Positions 1 through 8,916 of a DNA stretch of 64,000 bases are shown piece after piece; positions within the stretch are counted from its first letter, which is position 1; every line of letters starts with the position of its first letter. The notes beneath the pieces are model-generated. The model did not search any database, was not told the DNA's origin, and saw only the letters and a program-made list of their open reading frames with translations. The DNA is from Rhizopus sp. PT2906 (Eukaryota; Mucoromycota; Mucoromycetes; Mucorales; Rhizopodaceae). The stretch spans positions 124,001 to 188,000 of the forward strand of contig JAMYHX010000017.1 of assembly GCA_025529335.1 (NCBI GenBank), given 5' to 3'. The position numbers and the translations under genes are program-made.

Positions 1-951
1 AAAACGTTGTTGAATTTGGGAAGTTGCAAGAGTGATTGACATAAAGCAGAGAATTTCTAAATACATCTTGTCAATTCATTGCTTGATCTCTTATATTCAC
101 TCTAACTTACATGAGGTGGCCAATAAGGTACAATGGTTTGTAACAAGGCAAGCATTTGCTGAGCAGCATGTTGATCTGATTTTGTAGCTTCATGTAATAC
201 CCGAAGAATAAAGTCTGCAGTCATATCAGCAGCTGGATGAATAGCAGTAGGTGGTGGTGGTCTAGACAAGATGATACGAACAGCATCCTGTGCTCTCTTT
301 CGTGCTTTTGGAGAAGCGTTGGCGCTCAAGATCAAAATTTGTTGATAAGCCTTCTTAACTAAAGGTGTTGACCAGTTGGGTCCATCTTGGGCGGCCAAGA
401 GTTCTTGAAGACAGCCAATGACTGAACGTACAACGGGTTGTTCCTCTTTATGTTCTTCATAAATCTTTTCAAGGACAGAAAGAACATCGCTAAACTTTGA
501 GCGGAGTACAGAGTGTGGAAGGCTGTTGATTGTTAATAATGGCTTTATAGTAATCAAGCCTCGAAACTTACTATGGAAATACTTCATCCAACAGATAAAC
601 AAGAGCTCCAACTAATTCTGCTGATCCCTGTGAAGACTGCAAAGTAGTCATCTATATATAATAGTGTTAGGTACTTTTAAAATACATTGTATTATATTTA
701 CCATAGCACCGAAATAAGCTGTTGGTGTCAATTGTTCATTTTGCTCTTGAATAGTCTATGAATATGTTAGTTTGATCTATAAAAGGGGAAAGAGGGGATC
801 ATTACTTCTTCAATAGCGATCAAGGTTTGAGCATACTAATTGACATGATTAGTCTAAACTGTGTTCATATACAATAGTTAATGTATACCAGCTTTTGATT
901 ATCTAGCTTCGAATTGACTTGCTTTCGGATCCTTTCTAACTTCGCCTCCAT
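1..951 (-). CDS. RRP12: RRP12-like pre-rRNA processing protein, N-terminal part
   Basis: Partial; the gene runs off the left edge. The start is the ATG at 951 (MEAKLERIRKQVNSKL). Four introns inside the window join short exons, followed by a longer exon (about 520-111) whose reading resembles the HEAT-repeat N-terminus of Rrp12/NUC173 proteins; the donor GTAAGT at 110 leads to a further exon reading LCQSLLQLPKFNN. Rrp12 is a karyopherin-like HEAT-repeat factor that binds pre-ribosomes and helps export both subunits from nucleolus to cytoplasm. The family call rests on the overall pattern of the N-terminus, since the conserved NUC173 core lies outside the window. The upstream 615 bp separates it from a divergent zinc-finger gene. 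Confidence 0.75.
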
Positions 952-1566
952 TGTTATAAAGAATCAAGTAAGGAATTACAAAAAGAAAATTTTCATGCTT
1001 TTGCTGACTGGTTGTGACTGCTCAGAATCAAAAGCCTTTTTTGGAACAAAAGTCATTCAATGAAAAAAAAAAAAAAGCCCAGGAACCACTTTTTGTGCTA
1101 TTAAGAGATGGAGTAGATTTTATTGTCATATGATGCATATGCCTTTTAGTTTTAAAGAGCAATTGAATAAGTTATTGTAGTTGTCTTTATTTCATCGCTT
1201 TGAGTATTAAAAAAGGATAAAGTATCTATATGTTTTCTATAGAAAGAGATTCATTAAATAATTGGTGGTTGTTTTTGCATTATCCTCTCTTTTTCTGTCT
1301 CTATGAAAAATAAACCCAAGTCATGTTTCAAATGTTGCATTAAAACCTCATATGCATTCAAGCAAGATATGTTATTGATTAAACTAGCGTTGACATACTT
1401 AAAATACAAAGTTTATTATAAAGGAGAGAATGCGTTGTGTAAATATCATTGAGGAGAATGCATAAATAGAAGGTGTTTGTAGTGTCGCAATTTTAAATAG
1501 GCGAACCTTGGTTTTTTTTTTTTTTTTTTTTTTTTTTCTTCTTTTCTTTCTAGCATTTATTTAATT
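952..1566. promoter_or_regulatory. Divergent intergenic region with a T26 tract
   Basis: This stretch lies between the divergent RRP12 and zinc-finger genes. It holds no convincing ORF. A run of 26 T at 1512-1537, followed by a C/T-rich stretch ending in CTAG at 1553, sits just upstream of the zinc-finger ATG. It looks like the polypyrimidine tract and acceptor of a 5'UTR intron, or a T-rich core promoter. Confidence 0.4.
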
Positions 1567-2326
1567 ATGGAACAGACGACATCTAATGATGAGAAACAAC
1601 AACCGGAGTCATTGACATGTCGATGGAGAGATTGTAATAAGACATTTCCTGATCATCCAACATTGGCTGCACACCTTTCAGAGGATCATGTCGGTTGGAA
1701 AAAGGGTGGTTATTTTTGTGAATGGAGCAACTGTGCGAGAAGAGGAGCAAGATGTCACAATAGGTTTGCATTGATGATGCATTTACGTATACACACTGGT
1801 GAGAAGCCATTTGAATGCAACTATCCAGACTGTGGACAGACGTAGGCTCTTTTTTATATGTCGTTTATTCACATATTAATATATATATAGTTTTGGACGT
1901 ATGGACGCCTTGGCAAGACATAAAAAGTCTGATCATGGTGAAGAAAGTACAGGATCACCGTTAAGGATAAGCATGAAACGAAGTAATAAACGATCATTAT
2001 CTGAACCAAAGTCAAAGAGGCCAAGGCTTAAAATTGGTTCCATATCCTCTGATAATGACGACAGTGAGGATATGGATAATGATGATATGACAGAACCTAT
2101 TGATCTAGCAGCTGTGGAAAGTAAAATCAGTAATAAGCTATTGTTAGATACTACTTCAGATTATAGTCAGTATCGATTGGCAAAAGTACAGCTGAACTAT
2201 TTATTAAGAGAGAATGAAATGCTACAAGATGAATATAATACAACCAGAAAGAAATTAAAGAGACTAAGGACGGAAAGAAGAGTATTATTAGAGGCTGCAA
2301 TGACATACGATCCACAAGATGATTAG
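1567..2326 (+). CDS. C2H2 zinc-finger protein, possibly INO80 subunit Iec1-like
   Basis: Two exons. The intron (about 1843-1890, GTAGGC...ATATAG) lies inside the last finger; removing it gives CGQTFGRMDALARHKKSDH. Residues 18-115 hold three to four C2H2 units: CRWRDC..H..H, CEWSNC..H..H with the linker HTGEKPF, and CNYPDC..H..H. After a basic, then acidic, middle comes a C-terminal coiled coil (NYLLRENEMLQDEYN, then KKLKRLRTERRVLLEAAM). This arrangement resembles fungal YY1/Iec1-type zinc-finger subunits of the INO80 remodeller, but a stand-alone transcription factor is equally possible. The stop at 2326 lies 32 bp from the stop of the convergent gene. Confidence 0.6.
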
Positions 2327-2358
2327 AGAAAAAAGAAATTGCAATAAACCACTTTTCT

Positions 2359-2668
2359 TTACGTAATTCTAACATCTTTTTGGTATTCTTGGTATGAAGG
2401 TGGTGGAGGTTGCAATTGAGGATCGTTATTACTATTAGGATGGTGTATACGAGGGCGTTGTTCATTATGTGATACGACAACTACTTCAGGTGTAGTGTTA
2501 TCTGCTTCTACTACGGAATATTTTAACATCACTCGATTATATATCATCTATATGCTTCTTACCTGTGTGTCTATTGGCTTTTTTTCCTTTTTTAAATGCC
2601 AAGATGATAGCTATCACCAGCATAAGAGCGCATACTCCCCATAGAAAGTTATATCCCGGTGAAGACAT
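2359..2668 (-). CDS. Small single-pass membrane protein with a PPxY motif
   Basis: Two exons of a protein of about 86 residues. Exon 1 from the ATG at 2668 encodes MSSPGYNFLWGVCALMLVIA, with one hydrophobic helix (about residues 8-26) followed by a lysine-rich stop-transfer segment. The intron (GTAAGA...CCGTAG) joins RHT to VEADNTTPEVVVV. The cytosolic tail is proline-rich and contains PPPPSYQEY, a PPxY motif of the type bound by WW domains of Rsp5/NEDD4 ligases. A longer frame with an upstream ATG at 2719 is phenylalanine-rich and probably 5'UTR. No family was recognised. The layout resembles fungal Rsp5 adaptor or cargo proteins, which is inference only. Confidence 0.55.
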
Positions 2669-3238
2669 GTTTAAAATTTTGTATATGAAAAAGAAAAGAA
2701 AAAAAAAATGGATGACCAAAGGGATTCATATGCGGCATTTATTTTTGAAACCCTTTTTTCTATTTGATTAGCGCACATCAAGTGACAATTTTGTGTCTAT
2801 GATCTATTTAAATCAGCAGACGAAACGCAAAGGTCTACAGCTTTTATAATGTCTTTGCATATGCAAGATCATTATAATCATGTTATCCAAAAAGTTGCTA
2901 TAGTAAAAGTTTACAGAAAGACGAAAGATCACTAAAGTACAAACTCATCTTTTATATCAAATTACATTCAACTGATCTTGTTGACTTAGAGTAGTCCATA
3001 ATTAAATGGAGGTTTATAGCAGAGTATTTGAAGGGAGTGTCATAAAGTGATGAGTTGCCCTGGACGAGGATATCACTAACAGCTTGCATGAGTCCCTATA
3101 TATTCTGGAGAGATATTGCATCAATGGAATTTCATGATATGTTGAACATGCATCAATATATACATTTCCATCTAATGTGGAGCTCTGAATGATGAATCTG
3201 AGAACGATAGAAACAGCGGATATGGATAGACGGAAAAA
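2669..3238. other. Intergenic region, no gene supported
   Basis: AT-rich stretch upstream of the small membrane-protein gene and downstream of the stop of the minus-strand gene at 3239. Minus-strand reading frames stay open for roughly 70 codons beyond that stop (see findings), so part of it may be former coding sequence. Confidence 0.3.
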
Positions 3239-3802
3239 TTAAATGTGCTGAGCATCACGGTGAGGAAACGACGGAATCATGAGAACGATATGAGAGATGG
3301 ATAGAGAGGAGCACTTCATGTGTTCAATAACAGATTCAACTGCAAACATTCATCCAGCACTGTTGAATAAATGATGTTTGTCTTTGCTTACTAAATCTCT
3401 CTTGGGGAAGAGAAGAAGCTTGCTGAGTCAGAGGATAAATTAAGGCGCAGATGATCACTTGAGAATGATGAGGATCATAGGTTGATAATGCTGTATCAAA
3501 TACTATAGAATAGACAGGATTCTGCCCCACGGCGACTAGTACAGACAAGTCTATGGATATTTCCCAGTCGCGCGAAAGGACAAATGCCAAGTAATTTTCA
3601 TATTCAGATACGAAGCAAATTGACGCATATAAAGTCGGGCTCAATCTAGCAAGCCTAAAAGTTGCATGTTAAGGAATTATATCCAAAGAAAAAAAAAGCA
3701 GTCAACTCATATGGTCTTGTTGTGTATATTTTAATCTTTTAGATGCCAAGAAACAATTGGATAAACAGTACGTAACAAGGTGAGTTGACTCTTGAGGACC
3801 AT
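3239..3802 (-). CDS. Unrecognised protein gene, possibly truncated
   Basis: A plausible three-exon model starts at the ATG at 3802 (MVLKSQLTLL). The second exon (about 3645-3390) reads SPTLYASICFVSEYENYLAF and later VLVAVGQNPVYSIVFD. It is joined by a good donor, GTAAGC at about 3392, and acceptor TTTGCAG to an exon reading ESVIEHMKCSSLSISHIVL, which ends in TAA at 3239. The frame then continues open for about 70 codons. The first intron's donor (GTTACG) is weak. No family was recognised. It may be a short gene, or a longer one interrupted by a nonsense codon. Confidence 0.35.
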
Positions 3803-4044
3803 TGTGACGTATCAAGACATTATACGCCTTTCAAAGTAAAAACAGTTGACCAGCTGTCATTTCACAAACTTCTTTTTATTTTTATTTTTATTTTTTTAAG
3901 AGAGAGTATTTCAACGTGTTGTCAATTCGATTAATTCCCCTGAGATCCTCTGCTTGCAGAATACGCTTGCAGTCACATTTTGTCATACAGAGAAAACCAT
4001 CAAACTTTTTTTGCAGTGGTTTGACTTCATTTTCAATATTACGC

Positions 4045-5146
4045 ATGTCGTCAGAAGAATCAAAGGATCAGACAAGAGAGACAATAGATCAGACGAATGA
4101 GACAAGCCAGATAAAACAAGAAGAAAAACAAGAGACAAAAAAAGGAAACATTCGAGTATTCTGTGGAAGAGAATATGATATCACAGACCCTAAATTTGCT
4201 GGTAAAAGTAAAAACGCCATCAAGAAATTGTTAAAAGATGAAATTTGGGAAGAGACAAAACGCGAACGTTCAAGAAGAAAGAAAGAAAAGGAAAAGACGA
4301 GAAAGAGAGAACGAAAGAAGTTGGTAGAAGAAGGTGTGCTGGAACCACTGCCAAAGAAATCAAGAGCAAAGGATATTACCGTGGGCAACGTTGGTCTCAT
4401 CTTGGACTGTTCTTTTTCTTCATACATGATTCATAAAGAAATCAGCTCTTTACGTGGACAGATCGGACGAAGCTATAGTGCTAATGTTCGTGCAAAAAAG
4501 GAATCCATGAAGATGACACTGACTTCTGTTGATGATGTCCTCTCCAAGGAAATGGATGCCAAGTCGATTTCTTGGAGAAACTGGAGGAATGTCGAATTAA
4601 CTCCCAAGTCATATTTGGATATCTTCAACAAGGAAGATTTGATCTATTTAACGGCAGATTCTGATAATGTTGTGCATGAATTAGAAGAAGGAAAGAACTA
4701 TATCGTAGGTGCAATTGTAGATAAAAATAGATACAAGGTAAAGACATTTCTTATCAAATCATACATGTCATAATCCTGCTGTCTATATAGAATCTCTGTA
4801 AAAACAAGGCCGATGAGCAAGGCATTAAAACGGCTCGATTGCCTATTGGTGACTATCTTAAGATATCTGCTAGAAAAGTGCTTACTGTCAACCATGGTAA
4901 ATATATGTCACATAAAAAAGGAAGAAAAAGATAATAAATACTTTATTAGTGGTGGAAATCATGATCAAATGGCTTGATTGTCGTAACTGGGAACAAGCAT
5001 TTTTAGAGGTCATACCAGAAAGAAAATTAAAGGATGTGGAATTAGTCAATCACCAGAGCGAAGATGATAATGAAGAAGAGAGTGATGGTTATGAAGAAGA
5101 AGATCTGTCAACAGAAAACAAAGACACATGTAAATCCACCGTGTAA
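4045..5146 (+). CDS. TRM10: tRNA (guanine-9-N1)-methyltransferase Trm10
   Basis: SPOUT-class enzyme that uses SAM to methylate N1 of G9 in tRNA. Three exons: 4045-4737, 4791-4896 and 4950-5146. After a basic, lysine/arginine-rich N-terminal segment comes the family core: VGLILDCSFSSYM, LTADSDNVVHELEEGKNYIV, KTARLPIGDYLKI and the closing WLDCRNWEQAFLEVIPERK. An acidic tail follows. The first ATG of the frame is at 4045, but the frame is open upstream to 3850 and encodes a presequence-like extension from a GTG at 3916. The stop is 16 bp from the stop of the convergent gene. The family assignment is strong. Confidence 0.92.
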
Positions 5147-5162
5147 ATAAACAATAATTCAT

Positions 5163-5750
5163 TTAGACTTCTTCAAATTCAACGTCTTCGTCATCATCAT
5201 CATCATCATCGTTTTGTTGTTGAACATCATTTGTTGTCTGTGCTGGAGGAGTTGCTATATCTGAATCAAAATCATATCCATTCAGACGAGACGCTACTGC
5301 ACGATTACTCTGTTCTATTAATATTGGTATTTCCTTATCCCATTCGTCCAGTTTAGTGACATAGGTTTCAATAGCACGCTTTTTTATCTCAATATCGCGT
5401 TTAAGTAATCTATTTATCTGAAATGTACATAATAAGCTTTTAGCTTAATCTCTTTTATTTTGCTTACTTCTTTCAAAGACAGCTCTTTGTCTTGTAATGT
5501 CTTTGTTTTCATATTCTTCAATTGACTCTCTAGCTGTAAAAAGGTATACCGTAAACCTGCAACCTGTTCATTAAGCCCTGCACACACACAGAGAGAGAGA
5601 GAATAAATATCTTGTATAAGTCTAATTGTATTTACCTTTTTCTTGTCCCTCATCTTTATTTTGTTGCTGTTGTTCAGGTAAAGTCAAGATTGTCTCTAAA
5701 CATTCGTCAAACTCTTTTGCAAGTTTATTTGTTAATTCAGTCAAGCTCAT
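5163..5750 (-). CDS. Mediator subunit, MED28-like
   Basis: Three exons from the ATG at 5750 (MSLTELTNKLAKEFDECLE). Introns are near 5580-5636 (its 3' part is a (CT/GT)-rich tract) and near 5411-5466. The protein, about 155 residues, is helical throughout: an N-terminal segment with FDECLETILTL, a coiled coil (YTFLQLESQLKNMKTKTLQ) and INRLLKRDIEIKKRAIETYV followed by LDEWDKEIP. It ends in an aspartate run and VEFEEV. Length and the pattern of the second coiled coil fit the Med28 head subunit; Med9 or another small coiled-coil Mediator subunit cannot be excluded. It shares a 147-bp divergent promoter region with EBP2. Confidence 0.55.
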
Positions 5751-5897
5751 TTATTTGCCAATTGAGAAGAATGAGGAAACGTGTGCGTGAGGTTAAATTC
5801 ATCAAGTGGCTTATGTGACGGCCTTTCATGCCCTTCACAATACCAAAAACAAAGGTAAAGGAACTCAATCTTTTTTTTTTTTATAATTATAGATCCC

Positions 5898-6848
5898 ATG
5901 TCCCGCAAAGCAGAAAGAGCAGCCAGAAAAGCAGCAAAGAAAGCTAAACAAAATATAATAGAAGAAGAACAAGTTCCTGAAGCTGTTCCTATCGAAGACG
6001 AATCTATGAGTGTAGATCAAGAAAATGAAGAACATGAAGAAGAAGAAGAAGAAGTCAGTGAAGAAGAAGAAAAGGTTAATGAGGAAGTTAGTGAAGACGA
6101 AGAAGAAGACGAAGAAGAAGAAATACAACAAAATAAACATATTACTCGTCCCAAGATTAATGATGAGGTAAGCTTTCTATATTATAATGAAGCTATATCA
6201 ACCTAAACAATATAATAGGCTGCTATGACAAGGATTACAGAGCAATTTAAATTGAAGAACTTACCATGGATCGAAACGATGACTATAACCTCTAGCAAAC
6301 CAATTATTGTTGAAGATCCTTCTGATGATATGGCTCGAGAGTTAGCATTTTATGAACAGGCACTTGAAGCTGCAAAGAAGGGTAGAGAATTAGTGAAAAA
6401 AGCAGGTGTACCATTCAGTCGACCCGATGATTATTTTGCAGAGATGGTGAAGAGTGATGAACATATGGCCAAGGTAATTATACAGAAATATATACGCAAC
6501 ATAAGCTAATATTGTATCTAGATTCGTCAAAAATTGTTGGATCAAGAGGCAGCTATTAAGGCATCAGAAGATGCTAAACGTCAACGTCAACTCAAGAAGT
6601 TTGGTAAGAAGGTTCAAGTACAGAAACAATTAGAAAGACAAAAGCGAAAAGCAGAAACACTTGAAAAGATCAAATTATTAAAAAAGAAAAAGTTGAATGA
6701 AGACTTGACAACTAACGACGACTTTGATATTGCCTTGGAAAAGGCCTCTAAAAAGCCCAAGACGAAGAGTAGTTTTAAGGGCGCAAAGGGCTCAAAGGGC
6801 TCAAAGGGCTCAAAAGGCTCAAAGGTGACCAAGCCAAAGAGAAAATAA
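5898..6848 (+). CDS. EBP2: rRNA-processing protein EBP2
   Basis: Nucleolar factor of 60S assembly (EBNA1BP2 family). Exons are 5898-6167, 6219-6473 and 6522-6848. The N-terminus is basic and followed by a long glutamate-rich tract. The conserved core includes LPWIETM, DDMARELAFYEQAL, GVPFSRPDDYFAEMVKSD, and the KFGKKVQVQKQLERQKRK and LEKIKLLKKK motifs. The C-terminus holds four exact tandem copies of the 9-bp unit AAGGGCTCA (one with a silent change), giving K-G-S repeats before a basic end. Its length of about 280 residues is normal for the family. Confidence 0.93.
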
Positions 6849-7072
6849 AGTCCTTCTATTTTGAACAAAGGAAATAGTTTATTTATTTTGTGAATTATGC
6901 AGAAAAATAGATTAAATAATAATAAAAAAAAAAAAGTAGATAAAAGATTATCCACTATGTAGCAATAATGGTTATTTTAAGAAAAGAAAAACAAAAGGGA
7001 TAAACCGAGGAGAGAACGAGGGAGAGGTCATGTTGCGCCAGCGACAAAACAAGGATGATGTATAATAACTGA

Positions 7073-8048
7073 TTATGAACGGTTATATTCAGTCAGCACA
7101 ACTACTTCTTGATGTTGCTTAATTTCTAATGTATAGGATTTATCTGCATTCTTTCCGCTCAGTTGATTTTCGGCTGGGTGGGTAGTGACCCAATGGATAG
7201 TCGCACAAATGATAGTAAGGGCCTAATTATAAAAAAGGAAAGGGTTATATTTGTGCCAATATATGCAAACAAACAAAAGAACTTACGATAGCAACCAGAC
7301 TAGAAGCAACCAAGCCTCTTTCAGAACCATTAAAGCAGATGAGGATGATATAGTTGATACACAAGACGAGTAAGGAAACAACAGCTGCAATAGCATTTCG
7401 TTTAGCCATCACACGAATAGATGATGAATGGTGAGCAGTTTGTTGCTCTGTAGTAGGGAAACAGTAATACTTGATAAAGATACCAGCGTAGAGGATGTTG
7501 AGTAAGGCATCGTAGCCCAAGGAGATGACAGAGGCTGGTAATTCGAAGCCAACTGAACAATGGAATGGGTAGTCTGCTTCTACAATATTAATTCTAAATA
7601 TAATCTGAAGAATGATGATAGCAAATACTGGTAACAAAAGACCCAAGTTGACCAAGTATAAAGAAGAGCGAAGCCGTGATACTTTGGGCATGGATAGGAT
7701 ATATATCTAATATAAATCACTGTGAGCTTATACACAATATCTATTGTGTTAATTTACCTTTTCAATAAAGTAGAGATACAAGACGATCTTGGTACCAGTT
7801 GCAATCAATGCAACATTAAAATGAGTCATGACACAAGAGATAAAGTTTCCGTTATTTGTACTTGTCAGCATACAAGCAATTAAATTGAATGCCCAAGAGA
7901 GACCATAGAGAATGAGTAATAAAGCACGAACATAATGGATAGGGCCTTCTATGCTTGCTAGTTTTCGACCAAAGATCAAGGATACGATGGTAATACATGT
8001 AACGCTATTGACTTCAGACAAGATTTCCCATTGATCTGGTGAGTACAT
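7073..8048 (-). CDS. Seven-transmembrane protein, receptor-like, family unknown
   Basis: Three exons starting at MYSPDQWEILSEVNS (8048). The introns are about 7702-7757 and 7223-7288. Seven hydrophobic segments are visible in order: TCITIVSLIFG, ALLLILYGLSWAFNLIACML, NVALIATGTKIVLYLYF, LVNLGLLLPVFAIIILQI, a segment around LNILYAGIF, AVVSLLVLCINYIILIC and SLVAIALTIICATIHWV. The C-terminal tail is hydrophilic (LTEYNRS end). The layout resembles a fungal G-protein-coupled receptor, but no class-specific motif (DRY, NPxxY) was recognised, so function is open. It converges on EBP2 with 224 bp between stops. Confidence 0.7.
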
Positions 8049-8790
8049 TTTTTATTATTTTGGAATAACAAAGAGAGAAAGAAAGGAAAAAACGGAAAGA
8101 GACCAGGACTTGCTTTAATAAAAACGATTCTTTAAGGAGAAAGCAAACACAAGAGTCTTTCTGGGAACCAAGTTTTTTTTTGTTGTTTAGGGAGGAAGAA
8201 AAAAGAAAGAAAAAAATAAAATAAAATAAAGAGGGATCCAACTTTATAAAAAAGGAGATGTAGTAAATGAGCAAATAGATAGAATTGATATTTGACAGGG
8301 AGACAAGATGCATTGTTGTATCGTGTAACTCTTTTTTATTCATGCGATTATAAAAAGGAAAAAGAATTCTTTTCTTCTTTTTTGTTTAATCATCCTATTA
8401 TTTCTATGGAAACCATAAAGAAGCAAAGAAGAGAATGGGATAATAAGAAAAGGTAGTAAGCTGTGTTAAGGGTGGAAGATCAACACTTCGTGATGATAAA
8501 CAGCAACTCTTTAAGGAGAAAAAAAGGTTCACTGAAAATGGACACTGAAATAATCACTTGGTGTTACTCTGTTATTTACTCTACCATGACAACATATTAT
8601 TCTATCGTGTGTGCGGGGAATATAATATATATTAAGGAGATCAAGGCATAACTGCTGCCACCGCATGTCTCTAGGAAATAGAGAAAAAGGGGATCACTCT
8701 GGAAGCAGGGCCCAAATTTTTATTTGACTTTGGCTTTTTTTTGACTTTTCTCCTTATTTTTCAGTGTACATTCAGTTTAAAGTTCCGTAC
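8049..8790. other. Intergenic region between divergent genes, no gene seen
   Basis: AT-rich and purine/pyrimidine-biased leader DNA between the seven-helix gene and TOF1. Short ORFs here have low-complexity content and no family motif. Confidence 0.5.
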
Positions 8791-8798
8791 CAATAAAC

Positions 8799-8827
8799 TC
8801 GCGCCAGGATCAGCGCGCGAAACGCGT
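8799..8827 (+). promoter_or_regulatory. MCB / E2F-type element cluster upstream of TOF1
   Basis: In otherwise AT-rich DNA, a short GC-rich patch contains TCGCGCC (from 8799), GCGCGAAA (8815-8822, the complement of the E2F consensus TTTCGCGC) and ACGCGT (8822-8827, the MluI cell-cycle box). It lies 90 bp upstream of the TOF1 ATG. MBF/E2F factors bind such sites to drive G1/S transcription in fungi and animals, which fits a replication-fork gene. Confidence 0.6.
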
Positions 8828-8916
8828 GAAAATAGTCCGCTCTCTGTTTCTAGATTTCTTCTTTGGTGGGACTCTTTTTTTTTTCGCGTCCTGAATTTCT
8901 AAAAAAAGAAAAAGTA

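Noticed and set aside
5865..6140. Minus-strand Phe-rich ORF
   Set aside because: Shadow of the glutamate-rich tract of EBP2.
8463..8651. 62-codon ORF between the seven-helix gene and TOF1
   Set aside because: Random composition, no splice extension or motif.
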